Shown: positions 1 through 9,626 of the stretch, one piece after another
Numbering within the stretch: position 1 is the stretch's first letter
Layout of the letters: every line of letters starts with the position of its first letter
From: Saonia flava
GTDB lineage: Bacteria; Bacteroidota; Bacteroidia; Flavobacteriales; Flavobacteriaceae
Assembly (NCBI RefSeq): GCF_011927795.1
Contig: NZ_JAATJJ010000001.1
Coordinates: forward strand, 124,001 to 188,000
Direction of reading: 5' to 3'
Length of the DNA: 64,000 nucleotides
Program-made: the position numbers and the translations under genes
Notes under the pieces: generated by a model
What the model saw: the letters and a program-made list of their open reading frames with translations, nothing else
Databases searched by the model: none
What the model was told of the DNA's origin: nothing

Positions 1-307
1 TGGCGTCATTGGCAACCACAACACATTGCTTTCCTTTAACAAAGCCAACCTTAACAACAACACCTCCAGATGGACAACCACCATGTTCTTCATACATGCC
101 ATCTCCAACAAAGGCCCCGATTTCAATTGCTTCCTTTTTATCATCCAAAAGGTAGTCAATACGCTCTCTGGCGGTCATTTTTCCTTGAGCATGCAATTTT
201 TCTATGCGTTGTTTTCCGCCTCCTAGCTTTACTTTTGCAAGTTCTTTTTTTAGATTTGAGAGGAGTAATTTATTATGGTCTTCATTTTTGTTGAAGTTGA
301 TATCCAT
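1..307 (-). CDS. Acyl-CoA carboxylase, carboxyltransferase (beta) subunit, 3' end cut by the window
   Basis: Reverse-strand reading frame starting with ATG at 307 and still open at base 1; only the first 102 codons are present. The protein begins MDINFNKNEDHNKLL and contains LGGGKQRIEKLHAQGKMTARERI at about residues 28-50, the typical N-terminus of biotin-dependent propionyl-, methylcrotonyl- or acetyl-CoA carboxylase beta chains, followed by a Gly-rich stretch (EEHGGCPSGGVV) that opens the carboxyltransferase domain. These enzymes move the carboxyl group from carboxybiotin to an acyl-CoA in the cytoplasm. The substrate cannot be decided from this fragment; in Bacteroidota the propionyl/methylmalonyl branch is the usual assignment. 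It is divergent from the oxidoreductase that starts at 373. Confidence 0.85.
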   Translation of the reverse strand, partial: MDINFNKNEDHNKLLLSNLKKELAKVKLGGGKQRIEKLHAQGKMTARERIDYLLDDKKEAIEIGAFVGDGMYEEHGGCPSGGVVVKVGFVKGKQCVVVANDA

Positions 308-345
308 TCTTAATAGGTTTCTTTAATTATGCTAAAGATATTGAT

Positions 346-353
346 TAACTTTG
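346..353 (+). promoter_or_regulatory. Candidate Bacteroidota -7 promoter box
   Basis: TAACTTTG matches the Bacteroidota -7 consensus TAnnTTTG. It lies 19 bases before the ATG at 373, in the short divergent gap. No clear -33 TTG is seen at the right distance, so this is a candidate only. Confidence 0.4.
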
Positions 354-372
354 AGAAAACTCAAGAACAAAA

Positions 373-1356
373 ATGAAAGAAAAAATCCGATGGGGAATCA
401 TAGGCCTTGGTGGAATTGCCAAAAAGTTCGCTGATGACCTAAAGTTGGTCGATGATGGGCAATTGGTGGCAGTTGCATCAAGAAGCTTGGATAAAGCCAA
501 GGCTTTTGCAAAAGATTATAATGTTAAAAATGCTTTTGGTAGTTATGATGAGCTTTTTAAGTTTCCCGATGTGGATGTTCTCTACATTGCTACACCACAT
601 GATTCGCATGCAGAATTGAGTATTGCTGCCATGACCAATGGAAAGCACATACTTTGCGAGAAACCTGTTGCCGTAAATAGAAAGGATGTTGAAAAAATGG
701 TTGCTGCGTCTAAAGCGAACAATTTGTTTTTAATGGAGGCCATGTGGAGCAGATTTAATCCATCGATTATAAAGGTTAAGGAATTGATTGATGATGGTGC
801 AATTGGAGATGTTGCCTATGTTAATTCAGATTTTACCTATTATGGCTTGGATAGGGATGAGGAAGGTAGAATATTAAATCCAGAGTTGGCAGGAGGGTCT
901 ATTTTGGACATTGGTATTTATCCAATTTTCCTGGCCTATCTTATTTTGGGAAAACCCAATGAAATTATTGCTCGTTCAAATTTTTATAAAACAGGAGTGG
1001 AAATTCAGACCTCCATGATTTTTGACTACGAAAATTCACAAGCAATACTTCACAGTGGTTTTGCCACAGACTTGCAGGTGAAGGGAAAAATATCAGGAAG
1101 CAAGGGGTCTTTGGTATTGCATCCCATGTGGCATATGGCACAAGGATATTCAATTGAAAAAGGGGGTGCTGTTCAAGATTTTAAATTGCCAACCCTTGGA
1201 ATGGGGTATTCTTATGAGATTATTGAAGTGCATAATTGTCTTAGGGCAGGTAAACTGGAAAGCGATTTATGGTCCCATCAAAACAGCTTGGACTTAATGG
1301 AACTTATGGATGAAGTTAGGAGACAAGTAGGGGTGGTTTTTCCTTTTGAATCTTAA
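373..1356 (+). CDS. Gfo/Idh/MocA family NAD(P)-dependent oxidoreductase
   Basis: 327-aa cytoplasmic protein. The N-terminal Rossmann fold is shown by GIIGLGGIAKKF at residues 8-19 (GxGxxA-type dinucleotide loop) and by the family motif EKP at residues 96-98, whose Lys is the usual catalytic residue. The C-terminal half fits the alpha/beta substrate-binding domain, with the GGSILDIGIYP segment that normally carries active-site Asp/His-like residues. The family oxidises or reduces sugars, inositols or trans-dihydrodiols, and the sequence closely resembles the dihydrodiol/xylose dehydrogenase-like branch. The substrate cannot be read from sequence. The gene stands alone, divergent from the carboxylase gene and followed by a small membrane protein gene. 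Confidence 0.88.
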   Translation: MKEKIRWGIIGLGGIAKKFADDLKLVDDGQLVAVASRSLDKAKAFAKDYNVKNAFGSYDELFKFPDVDVLYIATPHDSHAELSIAAMTNGKHILCEKPVAVNRKDVEKMVAASKANNLFLMEAMWSRFNPSIIKVKELIDDGAIGDVAYVNSDFTYYGLDRDEEGRILNPELAGGSILDIGIYPIFLAYLILGKPNEIIARSNFYKTGVEIQTSMIFDYENSQAILHSGFATDLQVKGKISGSKGSLVLHPMWHMAQGYSIEKGGAVQDFKLPTLGMGYSYEIIEVHNCLRAGKLESDLWSHQNSLDLMELMDEVRRQVGVVFPFES

Positions 1357-1435
1357 AAAATTTATGTAGACTAGGGTATTCCTTTAAATTTACGATATTT
1401 GACGGTTACAAATAAACTAAACTTTAAATATGGTT

Positions 1436-1612
1436 ATGAATAAGAATACAGTGCTCGCATGGGCCACTTTTATTATGATTGGTGTAGGAATAGGACTTAT
1501 TGCTTTGGGTGCTTTTCGATATGACGAAATTGCTGGTTGGGGTTTTGCAGCTGTGGGTGTTGGTTTTTTTGCGATTGCCTGGGTTTTTAATGCTCTTAAA
1601 GGAAGGGTATAA
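1436..1612 (+). CDS. Small two-helix membrane protein (CAL67264-like family)
   Basis: 58-aa protein. An in-frame ATG also exists at 1430 (MVMNKN), but the ATG at 1436 gives MNKNTVLAW, which fits what I recall of this small flavobacterial family. Two hydrophobic segments are visible, about residues 7-27 (ATFIMIGVGIGLIALGAF) and 33-50 (AGWGFAAVGVGFFAIAWV), joined by a short polar turn (RYDEI); the C-terminus is basic (NALKGRV). It is therefore an inner membrane protein with two helices and almost no soluble part. Function is unknown. It sits 39 bases before the EttA gene and may be co-transcribed with it. The family name is recalled, not searched. Confidence 0.75.
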   Translation: MNKNTVLAWATFIMIGVGIGLIALGAFRYDEIAGWGFAAVGVGFFAIAWVFNALKGRV

Positions 1613-1651
1613 ATAGTTTCAGTTTCTTCTTTTTAATTAAATTCATTTCTT

Positions 1652-3343
1652 ATGTCTGACGATAAAAAGGTCATTTTCTCCATGTCTGGGGTTACAAAAA
1701 CGTATAAAACTGCCAATACTCCAGTTTTAAAAAATATATACCTCAGTTTCTTTTATGGTGCCAAAATTGGGATTTTAGGTCTCAACGGTTCTGGTAAATC
1801 CACCCTTTTACGGATTATTGCTGGGGTAGATAAGAATTTCCAAGGAGATGTTGTTTTCTCTCCTGGTTATAATGTGGGTTATTTGGAACAAGAACCCAAA
1901 TTGGATGAAAATAAGACTGTTTTAGAAATTGTTAAAGAAGGAGTTGCAGAAACGGTAGCAATTCTTGATGAATACAATAAAATAAATGATATGTTCGGTT
2001 TGCCCGAAGTATATGAGGATGCAGATAAGATGCAAAAACTCATGGACAAGCAAGCAGAACTTCAGGATAAGATAGATGCGTCTAATGCCTGGGAGTTGGA
2101 TACCAAATTAGAAATAGCAATGGATGCACTGCGTACCCCCGATTCCGATAAGAAAATTGCCGTTCTTTCTGGTGGTGAACGTAGACGTGTAGCACTTTGT
2201 AGGCTTTTATTGCAAGAGCCAGAGATATTGTTGTTGGATGAACCCACCAACCACCTTGATGCCGAGTCAGTTCATTGGTTGGAACATCATTTGGCCCAGT
2301 ACAAAGGAACTGTTATAGCAGTAACGCATGATAGATACTTTCTGGACAATGTAGCAGGATGGATATTGGAACTGGATAGGGGAGAGGGTATTCCTTGGAA
2401 AGGAAATTATTCTAGTTGGTTAGACCAGAAATCCAAACGTTTGGCCCAAGAAAACAAACAGGCTTCCAAAAGGCAAAAAACCCTGGAGCGAGAGTTGGAA
2501 TGGGTAAGACAGGGAGCTAAAGGGAGACAGACTAAACAAAAGGCACGATTAAAGAATTATGACAAGTTAATGAGTCAGGATCAAAAACAACTGGACGATA
2601 AACTTGAAATATATATTCCAAATGGCCCCCGTTTGGGAACCAATGTGATTGAAGCAAAAGGAATAAGTAAAGGGTACGGGGATAAACTACTCTATGAAGA
2701 TTTAAACTTTAATCTTCCACAGGCTGGAATTGTGGGTATTATTGGTCCTAATGGAGCAGGTAAGACTACTATTTTTAGGATGATTATGGGAGAGGAGACT
2801 CCAGACAAGGGAGAATTTGTTGTTGGAGATACTGCTAAGATTGCTTATGTGGACCAAAGCCATTCCAATATTGACCCCGAGAAAACTATATGGCAAAATT
2901 TTAGTGATGAGCAAGAGCTTATTATGATGGGGGGGAGACAAGTAAATTCTAGGGCCTATTTAAGTCGATTTAATTTTTCTGGTAGTGAACAGAACAAAAA
3001 GGTGAGCATGCTTTCTGGAGGTGAACGTAACCGACTTCATTTAGCTATGACGCTTAAAGAAGAAGGAAATGTCCTTTTGTTGGATGAACCTACCAATGAT
3101 TTGGATGTAAACACATTACGAGCTTTGGAAGAAGGTTTGGAAAATTTTGCAGGTTGTGCAGTTGTAATATCTCACGACAGATGGTTTTTGGATAGAATAT
3201 GTACCCATATATTGGCTTTTGAAGGGGATTCACAGGTTTATTTCTTTGAAGGTTCTTTCTCTGATTATGAAGAAAACAAGAAGAAACGCTTAGGAGGCGA
3301 TTTATTGCCTAAGCGTATTAAGTATAAGAAACTAATAAGATAA
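1652..3343 (+). CDS. ettA: Energy-dependent translational throttle protein EttA (ABC-F ATPase)
   Basis: 563-aa soluble ABC-F protein with two ATPase domains in one chain and no membrane segments. Domain 1 has Walker A GLNGSGKST at residues 43-51, signature LSGGERRRV and Walker B LLLDEPTNHLD; domain 2 has GPNGAGKTT, LSGGERNRL and LLLDEPTNDLD. Between them is the charged linker (about residues 245-320, rich in KQKAR and RLKNYDKL) that contacts tRNA and the P site in this family. Length is within the 550-560 aa usual for EttA. EttA binds the ribosomal E site and couples early elongation to the ATP/ADP ratio. It ends just before a strong bidirectional terminator shared with the convergent M16 operon. 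Confidence 0.92.
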   Translation: MSDDKKVIFSMSGVTKTYKTANTPVLKNIYLSFFYGAKIGILGLNGSGKSTLLRIIAGVDKNFQGDVVFSPGYNVGYLEQEPKLDENKTVLEIVKEGVAETVAILDEYNKINDMFGLPEVYEDADKMQKLMDKQAELQDKIDASNAWELDTKLEIAMDALRTPDSDKKIAVLSGGERRRVALCRLLLQEPEILLLDEPTNHLDAESVHWLEHHLAQYKGTVIAVTHDRYFLDNVAGWILELDRGEGIPWKGNYSSWLDQKSKRLAQENKQASKRQKTLERELEWVRQGAKGRQTKQKARLKNYDKLMSQDQKQLDDKLEIYIPNGPRLGTNVIEAKGISKGYGDKLLYEDLNFNLPQAGIVGIIGPNGAGKTTIFRMIMGEETPDKGEFVVGDTAKIAYVDQSHSNIDPEKTIWQNFSDEQELIMMGGRQVNSRAYLSRFNFSGSEQNKKVSMLSGGERNRLHLAMTLKEEGNVLLLDEPTNDLDVNTLRALEEGLENFAGCAVVISHDRWFLDRICTHILAFEGDSQVYFFEGSFSDYEENKKKRLGGDLLPKRIKYKKLIR

Positions 3344-3345
3344 AA

Positions 3346-3369
3346 AAAGCTCCCGTTTTTGGGAGCTTT
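3346..3369. terminator. Bidirectional intrinsic terminator
   Basis: Perfect inverted repeat AAAGCTCCC / GGGAGCTTT with loop GTTTT(T), flanked by A-run and T-run, so it can work for ettA on the plus strand and for the M16 peptidase operon on the minus strand. Confidence 0.85.
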
Positions 3370-3395
3370 ATGTTTCATAGAATTTAGAGAACATA

Positions 3396-4784
3396 CTATT
3401 GCTTCAAAGGCTTTTTGATTGTTTCTTCTATCTGGTTTTCAATTTTTTGCTTGTCTCCTACAACTATTAAGGTCATATTTTCTGGTCTAATATATTTTCT
3501 GGTCATTTCCTGAACTTTTTCAGGAGTAATAGCATGCATGCTTTTTACTTTGTTTTCTAAGAATGAATCATCCAAATCATGTGTGTCTAAAAATATGAGT
3601 TGACCAATAATACCACTTGGGGATGAATTCTGTAAAACATAAATGCCAGATTCATAATTTATTATACCATCCAATTCTTCTTGAGTAGGAGGTTCATTTT
3701 GGAGTTTTTCAATTTCATTCTTTATCTCTTGCAAGGAAGCACCGGTATGTTCTGTGGTAACATCTGCTCTTTCATACCAAATACCAGTTTTATAATTCTC
3801 TGCTAAAACACTTCTGGGAGAATAGGTATATCCTTTATCTTCTCTAATATTACTTGTAATCCTAGATGCAAAAGAACCTCCTAGAATGGAATTAGTAACA
3901 TCCAGAGCAATATAATCTGAATGTGAAGGGTCTGCTACTGGTAAACCATAATAAATGGTTGATTGCGGAGCATCTGGTCTATCAATAATTTTGACAGTGT
4001 TGGATGTGACCGCCTCGGCGATTGGATATTCAGATTCGTTCCCAGGCCTCCAATCAGCCATTGAAGTTTCAACTGCTTCTTTTACCTCATCAGAATCAAA
4101 ATTTCCAGCAACATAGATGGTAGTGCGTTTAGCTCCAAAATTTGCTTCATAAAACTCTTTTATATCTTCAACTGAATAAGAATCTATATTATCTTCAGAT
4201 GGATATACCCGCCCGTAAGGATGATCAGGATATATTTCAGCATAAAAATCTCGATAAGCTTGAGAACCTGGAGTAGATAAATCTACTGAAAGTTCGCGTT
4301 TCATATCACTTTTCAATCTATTTAATTCTTCTGCTGGCCATTTAGGGTTTTTAAGAACATCCGCAATTACTTTTACAGCATTTGGAGTAAACTCATATAG
4401 AACAGAACTAGTTAAGTATGTGGTATGGGAACCAACACCCATATTTAGATTACCTCCCATGCCAGCCATTTCATCTGCTATTTCTTTAGAGGTTTTTGTT
4501 GTGCTCCCTTCCTCCAATAAATCAACTAGTAAATCAGATAACCATACTTGGTTTTCTTTTTCATTTATATTTCCAGTCTTTATATTAAATCTAATAGTTG
4601 CTTTTGGTAAAGATCCATAAGGAATAAGTACCAATTTTAATCCATTGTCATAATCAATGACTTCTTTATTGGGAAGTGAGAAGTTCTTAGGTTCTCCACC
4701 TACTGGCGGTTGTTCTTTTTCTTGAGCTTGTATAAAAGAAAAAGTAAATGCAAACACTACAATATATATGATAATATTCTTCAT
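3396..4784 (-). CDS. M16 family peptidase-like protein, non-catalytic partner
   Basis: 462-aa protein with a Sec signal peptide ending in AQ (MKNIIIYIVVFAFTFSFIQAQ, about residues 1-21), so exported to the periplasm. The fold is that of an M16 (pitrilysin/MPP) subunit, with SNIREDKGYTYSPRS near residue 310, which carries the family's substrate-binding Arg/Tyr pair. The zinc motif HxxEH is missing: the aligned place reads LLVDLLEEGST. It therefore resembles the non-catalytic half of heterodimeric M16 proteases. Its start codon shares one base with the stop codon of the upstream catalytic subunit (TAATG), which implies translational coupling and a fixed ratio. A role in complex with that subunit is inferred from the family. 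Confidence 0.87.
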   Translation of the reverse strand: MKNIIIYIVVFAFTFSFIQAQEKEQPPVGGEPKNFSLPNKEVIDYDNGLKLVLIPYGSLPKATIRFNIKTGNINEKENQVWLSDLLVDLLEEGSTTKTSKEIADEMAGMGGNLNMGVGSHTTYLTSSVLYEFTPNAVKVIADVLKNPKWPAEELNRLKSDMKRELSVDLSTPGSQAYRDFYAEIYPDHPYGRVYPSEDNIDSYSVEDIKEFYEANFGAKRTTIYVAGNFDSDEVKEAVETSMADWRPGNESEYPIAEAVTSNTVKIIDRPDAPQSTIYYGLPVADPSHSDYIALDVTNSILGGSFASRITSNIREDKGYTYSPRSVLAENYKTGIWYERADVTTEHTGASLQEIKNEIEKLQNEPPTQEELDGIINYESGIYVLQNSSPSGIIGQLIFLDTHDLDDSFLENKVKSMHAITPEKVQEMTRKYIRPENMTLIVVGDKQKIENQIEETIKKPLKQ

Positions 4785-6175
4785 TATTCTGTTTTTTCGT
4801 TATTAGCCAATAATGGATTTACTCTTAAAATAGTACGGTTTGTTTTTCTAAGGTACTCATCAATTGTTTTTAGCATGATTTCTGGGGTCACCTTTTTAAA
4901 CTCATCCTCAATATAATTTATCCTATCTGGGTCATCATCAAATAAGGCAAAACTACATAGTAAATCAGCTCTGCCTAGCCCAAAAAAGCCACCTAGATCA
5001 TCATATAATTGTGACCTAACTTTTATAATTGCTTTATCGATCATTTCTTGGGACATATTGGTTTTTACATCAGTCATTACCTCATCAATAGATGTTAATA
5101 TATTTTCTTTTGACGTTTCAGTATCATAAGTAAAATTATACATCCATAGCATTGGACCTTTGTAATTGAACATATTCCCTAAGTAGTTAATACCACCTCC
5201 AAGATCGGATGTGTATCCTTTTTCTTTTTCCAATTTTTGCTTTAAAAGGCCGTTATCTCCCTGCAACAAAATTTGATCTAAAAGGCCCATGGCGTAATAC
5301 TCTGGAGTATTTCTTTCTGGCATATGATATGCCAAAGCAATTGCGGGTTTATTGGCTAAAGCATCATCTTTTATAGTGTCTTTTTCTACCTCCTGTCTTG
5401 GTTCTGAAATGTCTGGTTGAGCAGGAAGCTCAGCCGATGGAATATTCCCGAAATATTTTTCTATCCATGCTTTGGTTTCTTCTATCTCAAAATCACCTAC
5501 TACAGAAATAGCAGCATTGTTCGGAGCATAATAAGTTTTAAAAAAACTAGCAACATCTTCCAGGTTTGCCGCATCCAAATCCTCTAAATCACCATAAAAA
5601 TTGTGTGCGTTGTTCCAATTGGTATTTGCATATTGTGGCATGTCTAACCATGGAAATCCTCCATATGGTTGATTTAGCACATTTACCTTTACTTCGTTTT
5701 TTACAACACCTTGTTGATTGGTAAGATTTTCTTGGGTAATATCCAATCCTCGCATACGATCAGCTTCTGCCCATAACATTGTTTCCAGTTTGTGCGAAGG
5801 AACAATTTCAAAATAATTTGTAAAGTCAAACCTTGTAGAACCATTGAGAACACCACCGTTTTGTTGAATTAGTTTAACAAACTCCATTTTACCCAAATTT
5901 TTGGACCCTTGGAACATCATGTGTTCAAACAAGTGGGCAAAACCTGTACGATCTCTGGGTTCTATTCTAAAACCAATGTTGTAATATGCAGCCACAATTG
6001 CGGTAGGAGAGGTCTTGTCTTGGGAAAGAATTACTTTTAAGCCATTATCCAACTTATAATATTCTACTGGAACTTGGAATTTAGCTATTTCCTTTTTTTT
6101 CTCTTTGTTTTCCTTGCAATTAGATAATAGTAATATTACTAACACCATGGAAAACATTTTAAATGTTTGCTTCAT
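4784..6175 (-). CDS. M16 family zinc metallopeptidase, catalytic subunit, lipoprotein
   Basis: 463-aa protein with a lipoprotein signal peptide: hydrophobic stretch followed by lipobox LSNC with Cys20, then a charged linker KENKEKKK. The inverted zinc motif HLFEH is at residues 81-85 within GFAHLFEHMMFQGS, which is complete for M16 catalysis (Glu as base, two His as ligands). It should degrade peptides in the periplasm or at a membrane surface together with the non-catalytic protein encoded immediately downstream, with which it overlaps by one base. Length fits half-size M16B subunits of about 440-470 aa. The pair resembles tandem M16 lipoprotein/secreted subunits common in Bacteroidota; the natural substrate is unknown. 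Confidence 0.9.
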   Translation of the reverse strand: MKQTFKMFSMVLVILLLSNCKENKEKKKEIAKFQVPVEYYKLDNGLKVILSQDKTSPTAIVAAYYNIGFRIEPRDRTGFAHLFEHMMFQGSKNLGKMEFVKLIQQNGGVLNGSTRFDFTNYFEIVPSHKLETMLWAEADRMRGLDITQENLTNQQGVVKNEVKVNVLNQPYGGFPWLDMPQYANTNWNNAHNFYGDLEDLDAANLEDVASFFKTYYAPNNAAISVVGDFEIEETKAWIEKYFGNIPSAELPAQPDISEPRQEVEKDTIKDDALANKPAIALAYHMPERNTPEYYAMGLLDQILLQGDNGLLKQKLEKEKGYTSDLGGGINYLGNMFNYKGPMLWMYNFTYDTETSKENILTSIDEVMTDVKTNMSQEMIDKAIIKVRSQLYDDLGGFFGLGRADLLCSFALFDDDPDRINYIEDEFKKVTPEIMLKTIDEYLRKTNRTILRVNPLLANNEKTE

Positions 6176-6238
6176 ATATTGTTTTTAAGGATAGTTAATA
6201 TAAATAGGACTCTATTGTTTATCAAATGTTACAAAATA

Positions 6239-7039
6239 TTAATAGGGTTGTGATGGATACCAATCCAATTGTATCACTTGAATATTGGAATCTCCAGAAT
6301 TGACTAATTCCTTAAATTTTGCCACATCACTAACATCTGGATTTCCCCTAAAATGATAAGGGTAGACTTGCGTAGGCTTAAATTCTAGTACTGCACTGGC
6401 TGCACTTTCCTCCGTCATGGTATAGGGCAGGTTCATGCAAATAAAGGCTTTGTCAATGTTCTTCAATGTTCTCATTTCTGGAATATCTTCTGTATCGCCA
6501 GAAAAATAAATACGTTGGCCACCAATATTTAACACATACCCATTGCCACGCCCTTTGGTGTGGAAATTCAATGCCTCTTCCCTTAAATTGTACATCGGAA
6601 TAGCTTCTATCATAATGTCCAGAAGTTCTTTGGACTCCCCATTGTTTAGAATTGTGATTATCTCTTTGAATTCATCCGGCATTTCATCAGCCACGGCCTG
6701 TGGGACAATGATTTTGGCCTTTTCCGTATTTAGCGCTTGCAAGGTTTCAACATTAAGATGGTCACCATGTATATCGGTTATTAATATCAAATCAGGTTGT
6801 TTTTGACCTTCATACGTACTTGCACCACCAACAGGATCTATGTAAATAGTAATATCTCCCCATTCTAAAACAGCGGTAGCGTGTTCAATCGGAATTATTT
6901 TAACATCAGAAATAGTATTTTCCAAGGTAATGGACTCGTTGGAACTTAAATCGATCTCGGAGTTGTTGGACTTGTTTTTTTCTTTGCAACCAACTAAAAT
7001 TAGGCTGAAACAAGTAATCGTAAAAAATATTTTTTTCAT
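6239..7039 (-). CDS. Metallo-beta-lactamase-fold hydrolase, lipoprotein
   Basis: 266-aa protein. Signal peptide with lipobox LVGC, Cys18, then an Asn/Ser/Lys-rich linker. The core is a UlaG/UPF0173-like MBL domain: strand IYIDPVGG near residues 75-82, metal motif TDIHGDH at residues 88-94, then later YFSGDTEDIPEM (the Asp ligand strand) and a C-terminal PYHFRGN. The canonical THxHxDH has its first His replaced by Asp (D89), so one metal site may be altered. A hydrolase facing the periplasm is expected; substrate not predictable. It lies 63 bases upstream of the M16 pair on the same strand and could be the first gene of that unit. Confidence 0.82.
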   Translation of the reverse strand: MKKIFFTITCFSLILVGCKEKNKSNNSEIDLSSNESITLENTISDVKIIPIEHATAVLEWGDITIYIDPVGGASTYEGQKQPDLILITDIHGDHLNVETLQALNTEKAKIIVPQAVADEMPDEFKEIITILNNGESKELLDIMIEAIPMYNLREEALNFHTKGRGNGYVLNIGGQRIYFSGDTEDIPEMRTLKNIDKAFICMNLPYTMTEESAASAVLEFKPTQVYPYHFRGNPDVSDVAKFKELVNSGDSNIQVIQLDWYPSQPY

Positions 7040-7249
7040 AAAAATTCATTTTAGGTTCATACATGCTATAATCCATTCAATGTTAATGAAGTAGCAATAT
7101 GTTCTCGTGAATTATAAAGTTAAGACATCAATCTTTAAATAGATGTTTTTTTATTTTAAAAAAATCCAAATGTTAAAATGTAGCGTATATAAATCAAAAT
7201 CAAACAACTATTATAAAATTTACGAACAAGATTATTTAAATACTATATT

Positions 7250-8137
7250 ATGACGGAAACAAAGAATAACAATGGGTTAAAGGTAATAGCAGGTTTACTG
7301 GGTGTAATTTTGCTAGGTACCATTATTTACACAGTAAGTCTTTATCAAGACAAGAAAAAGACAACTACTTTACTTACTCAAGAAAAAGATTTGGTTGTTG
7401 AAGACCTAAATAGCTTAAAATCTGAATATGATAAAGCTATTATGGAAAGCAATGCTACAAACGAAGAATTGGTAGGTGCAAGAGACAGAATTGCAAAATA
7501 CATTGATTCTGTTAAAACAATGAAAGCTGATATTTCTTCACTTTCTAGATACAGAAGACAAGTTAATGTACTTAAAGCCGAAAGAGAGCAATTGCTTAGA
7601 CAAGTAGATTCTTTAACACAATCTAACAGTTTATTGGCAATGCAAAGAGACAGTACTTATGTTGAGTTGGAAAAGCAAACTGTATTTAACGATTCTTTGG
7701 TTGTGCAAAACACCCAATTGGCAGATGCGGTTGAAAGAGGTTCTGCATTGAACTTAACTAAAATCAATGTTGATGCCGTAAGAGAAAGAAACAATGGTAA
7801 ATTGGTTTCTACTTCTAGAGCAAAAAGCACAGATAAAGTAAAAGTATGCTTCACAATTGCGAACAATGTTATTGCTGAAGCTGGTGATAGAGAGTTTTTA
7901 ATAGAAATTCTAGATCCTCAAGGAAATGTTATTGGTAGCGGTCTTTCTAAAACCAACGATGCAGGTGCTTCTATAAACTATAGTAAGGGAACTGGTTTCT
8001 ATTATGAGAACAGCACATTGGATGTATGTGATTTCGTTGATAAACCAGCTAGTGATTTTCAGAAAGGAAACTACATGGCAAACGTTTATGATGATAATTT
8101 GAAATTATTGGGTACTTCCAATTTTACTTTAAAATAA
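7250..8137 (+). CDS. Membrane-anchored coiled-coil protein of unknown function
   Basis: 295-aa protein that I do not recognise by name. One transmembrane helix near the N-terminus (about residues 10-30, VIAGLLGVILLGTIIYTVSLY) is followed by a long heptad-like region rich in Glu, Lys, Leu and Ser (about residues 35-170), so a coiled-coil stalk projecting outside the membrane. The C-terminal part, about residues 190-295, looks like a compact beta-rich domain (KVKVCFTIANN, EFLIEILDPQGNVIG, NYMANVYDDN) with two cysteines (KVCF, LDVCDF). Codon use and composition match the neighbours. It ends before a terminator shared with fumC. Homologues are common in Flavobacteriaceae; a structural or envelope role is a guess. 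Confidence 0.75.
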   Translation: MTETKNNNGLKVIAGLLGVILLGTIIYTVSLYQDKKKTTTLLTQEKDLVVEDLNSLKSEYDKAIMESNATNEELVGARDRIAKYIDSVKTMKADISSLSRYRRQVNVLKAEREQLLRQVDSLTQSNSLLAMQRDSTYVELEKQTVFNDSLVVQNTQLADAVERGSALNLTKINVDAVRERNNGKLVSTSRAKSTDKVKVCFTIANNVIAEAGDREFLIEILDPQGNVIGSGLSKTNDAGASINYSKGTGFYYENSTLDVCDFVDKPASDFQKGNYMANVYDDNLKLLGTSNFTLK

Positions 8138-8160
8138 CACAAACACTATCTATTATCTAA

Positions 8161-8193
8161 AAAAAGGGAAAATCTTATTGATTTTCCCTTTTT
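8161..8193. terminator. Bidirectional intrinsic terminator
   Basis: Fourteen-base arms AAAAAGGGAAAATC and GATTTTCCCTTTTT around loop TTATT, between the convergent coiled-coil gene and fumC. The arms begin with A-run and end with T-run, which suits both strands. Confidence 0.88.
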
Positions 8194-8206
8194 GCTTTTT
8201 TTAATT

Positions 8207-9604
8207 TTATTTTAAAGACCCTACCATATTTTCAGGCTTTACCCACAGGTCATATTCTTCGGCTGTGACATACCCTAGGTTAATTGCCTCCTCTTTTAAC
8301 GTTGTTCCATTCTTATGGGCAGTATTTGCAATTTCGGCAGCCTTATAATATCCTATCTTGGTATTCAAAGCTGTTACCAACATTAAAGAGTTGTTCAACA
8401 ATTGCTTTATTACCTGGCGATTAGGTTCTATGCCAGAAGCACAATGTTCATCAAAGCTAGTACAAGCATCACCCAATAACTGAGCAGATTGCAAAATGTT
8501 AGCAGCCATCATGGGTTTAAAAACGTTCAGTTCGTAATGCCCTTGTGTGCCTCCGACTGATATAGCCACATCATTGCCCATTACCTGAGCACAAACCATT
8601 GTTAAAGCTTCGCATTGGGTTGGATTAACCTTTCCTGGCATAATAGAACTTCCAGGTTCATTGGCAGGAATAATAATTTCTCCAATCCCAGAACGAGGTC
8701 CAGAAGCCATCATTCTAATATCATTGGCAATTTTGTTCAAAGAAACAGCCAATTGCTTTAAAGCGGAATGACTCTCAACAATTGCATCATGGGCTGCCAA
8801 TGCTTCAAACTTATTTTTTGCTGTAATAAAAGGTAATCCTGTAAATTTTGCAATGTACTTGGCGACAAGAACATCATATCCTTCTGGAGTGTTTAATCCT
8901 GTTCCCACTGCTGTTCCTCCAAGGGCCAACTCACTTAAATGCTCCAAGGAGTTATTTAATGCCTTAAGTCCATGATCCAATTGGGAAACATAACCAGAAA
9001 ATTCTTGACCTAAGGTTAGGGGAGTGGCATCCATTAAATGTGTGCGGCCTATTTTTACAACACTAGAAAATTCTTTAGATTTTTTATCAAGCGTATCTCG
9101 TAATTGTGTTATGCCAGGAACGGTGACCTCAACAATTTTTTTATATGCGGCAATATGCATTCCCGTAGGGAAGGTGTCATTGGAAGACTGGGATTTATTG
9201 ACATCATCATTTGGCTGAATTGTTTTTTCTCCCTCACCAATTATTTTACCGGCAATTTCATGGGCACGATTGGCGACCACCTCATTGACGTTCATATTGC
9301 TTTGTGTTCCAGAACCGGTCTGCCATATGACCAATGGGAATTGGTCATTGTGTTTCTCCTCCAAAATTTCATCACAAACCATTGAGATCAAATCTCTTTT
9401 TTCTTTGGAAAGAACACCTAGCTCACAATTGGTATGCGCAGCGGCCTTCTTTAAATAGGCAAAACCAAAAACAATATCCAAAGGCATGGATGCGCTTGGC
9501 CCTATTTTAAAATTGTTACGGGAGCGTTCTGTTTGTGCGCCCCAATATTTATCTGCAGGGACCTTTACCTCTCCCATGGTGTCTTTTTCTATCCTAAAAC
9601 TCAT
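8207..9604 (-). CDS. fumC: Class II fumarate hydratase
   Basis: 465-aa cytoplasmic enzyme that interconverts fumarate and L-malate in the TCA cycle. It carries the fumarase/aspartase superfamily signature [11 protein letters not shown] near residues 315-325 (mobile catalytic loop with the active Ser), the [10 protein letters not shown] substrate loop with catalytic His near residue 188, and [14 protein letters not shown] near residues 96-109. N-terminus [28 protein letters not shown] is typical. Length equals that of iron-independent FumC proteins (about 460-467 aa), so not the Fe-S class I enzyme. A -7 box lies just upstream at 9627-9634. It is a stand-alone gene between two bidirectional terminators. 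Confidence 0.96.
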   Translation of the reverse strand: MSFRIEKDTMGEVKVPADKYWGAQTERSRNNFKIGPSASMPLDIVFGFAYLKKAAAHTNCELGVLSKEKRDLISMVCDEILEEKHNDQFPLVIWQTGSGTQSNMNVNEVVANRAHEIAGKIIGEGEKTIQPNDDVNKSQSSNDTFPTGMHIAAYKKIVEVTVPGITQLRDTLDKKSKEFSSVVKIGRTHLMDATPLTLGQEFSGYVSQLDHGLKALNNSLEHLSELALGGTAVGTGLNTPEGYDVLVAKYIAKFTGLPFITAKNKFEALAAHDAIVESHSALKQLAVSLNKIANDIRMMASGPRSGIGEIIIPANEPGSSIMPGKVNPTQCEALTMVCAQVMGNDVAISVGGTQGHYELNVFKPMMAANILQSAQLLGDACTSFDEHCASGIEPNRQVIKQLLNNSLMLVTALNTKIGYYKAAEIANTAHKNGTTLKEEAINLGYVTAEEYDLWVKPENMVGSLK

Positions 9605-9626
9605 TTTTAATACATTTGATAAGGAA

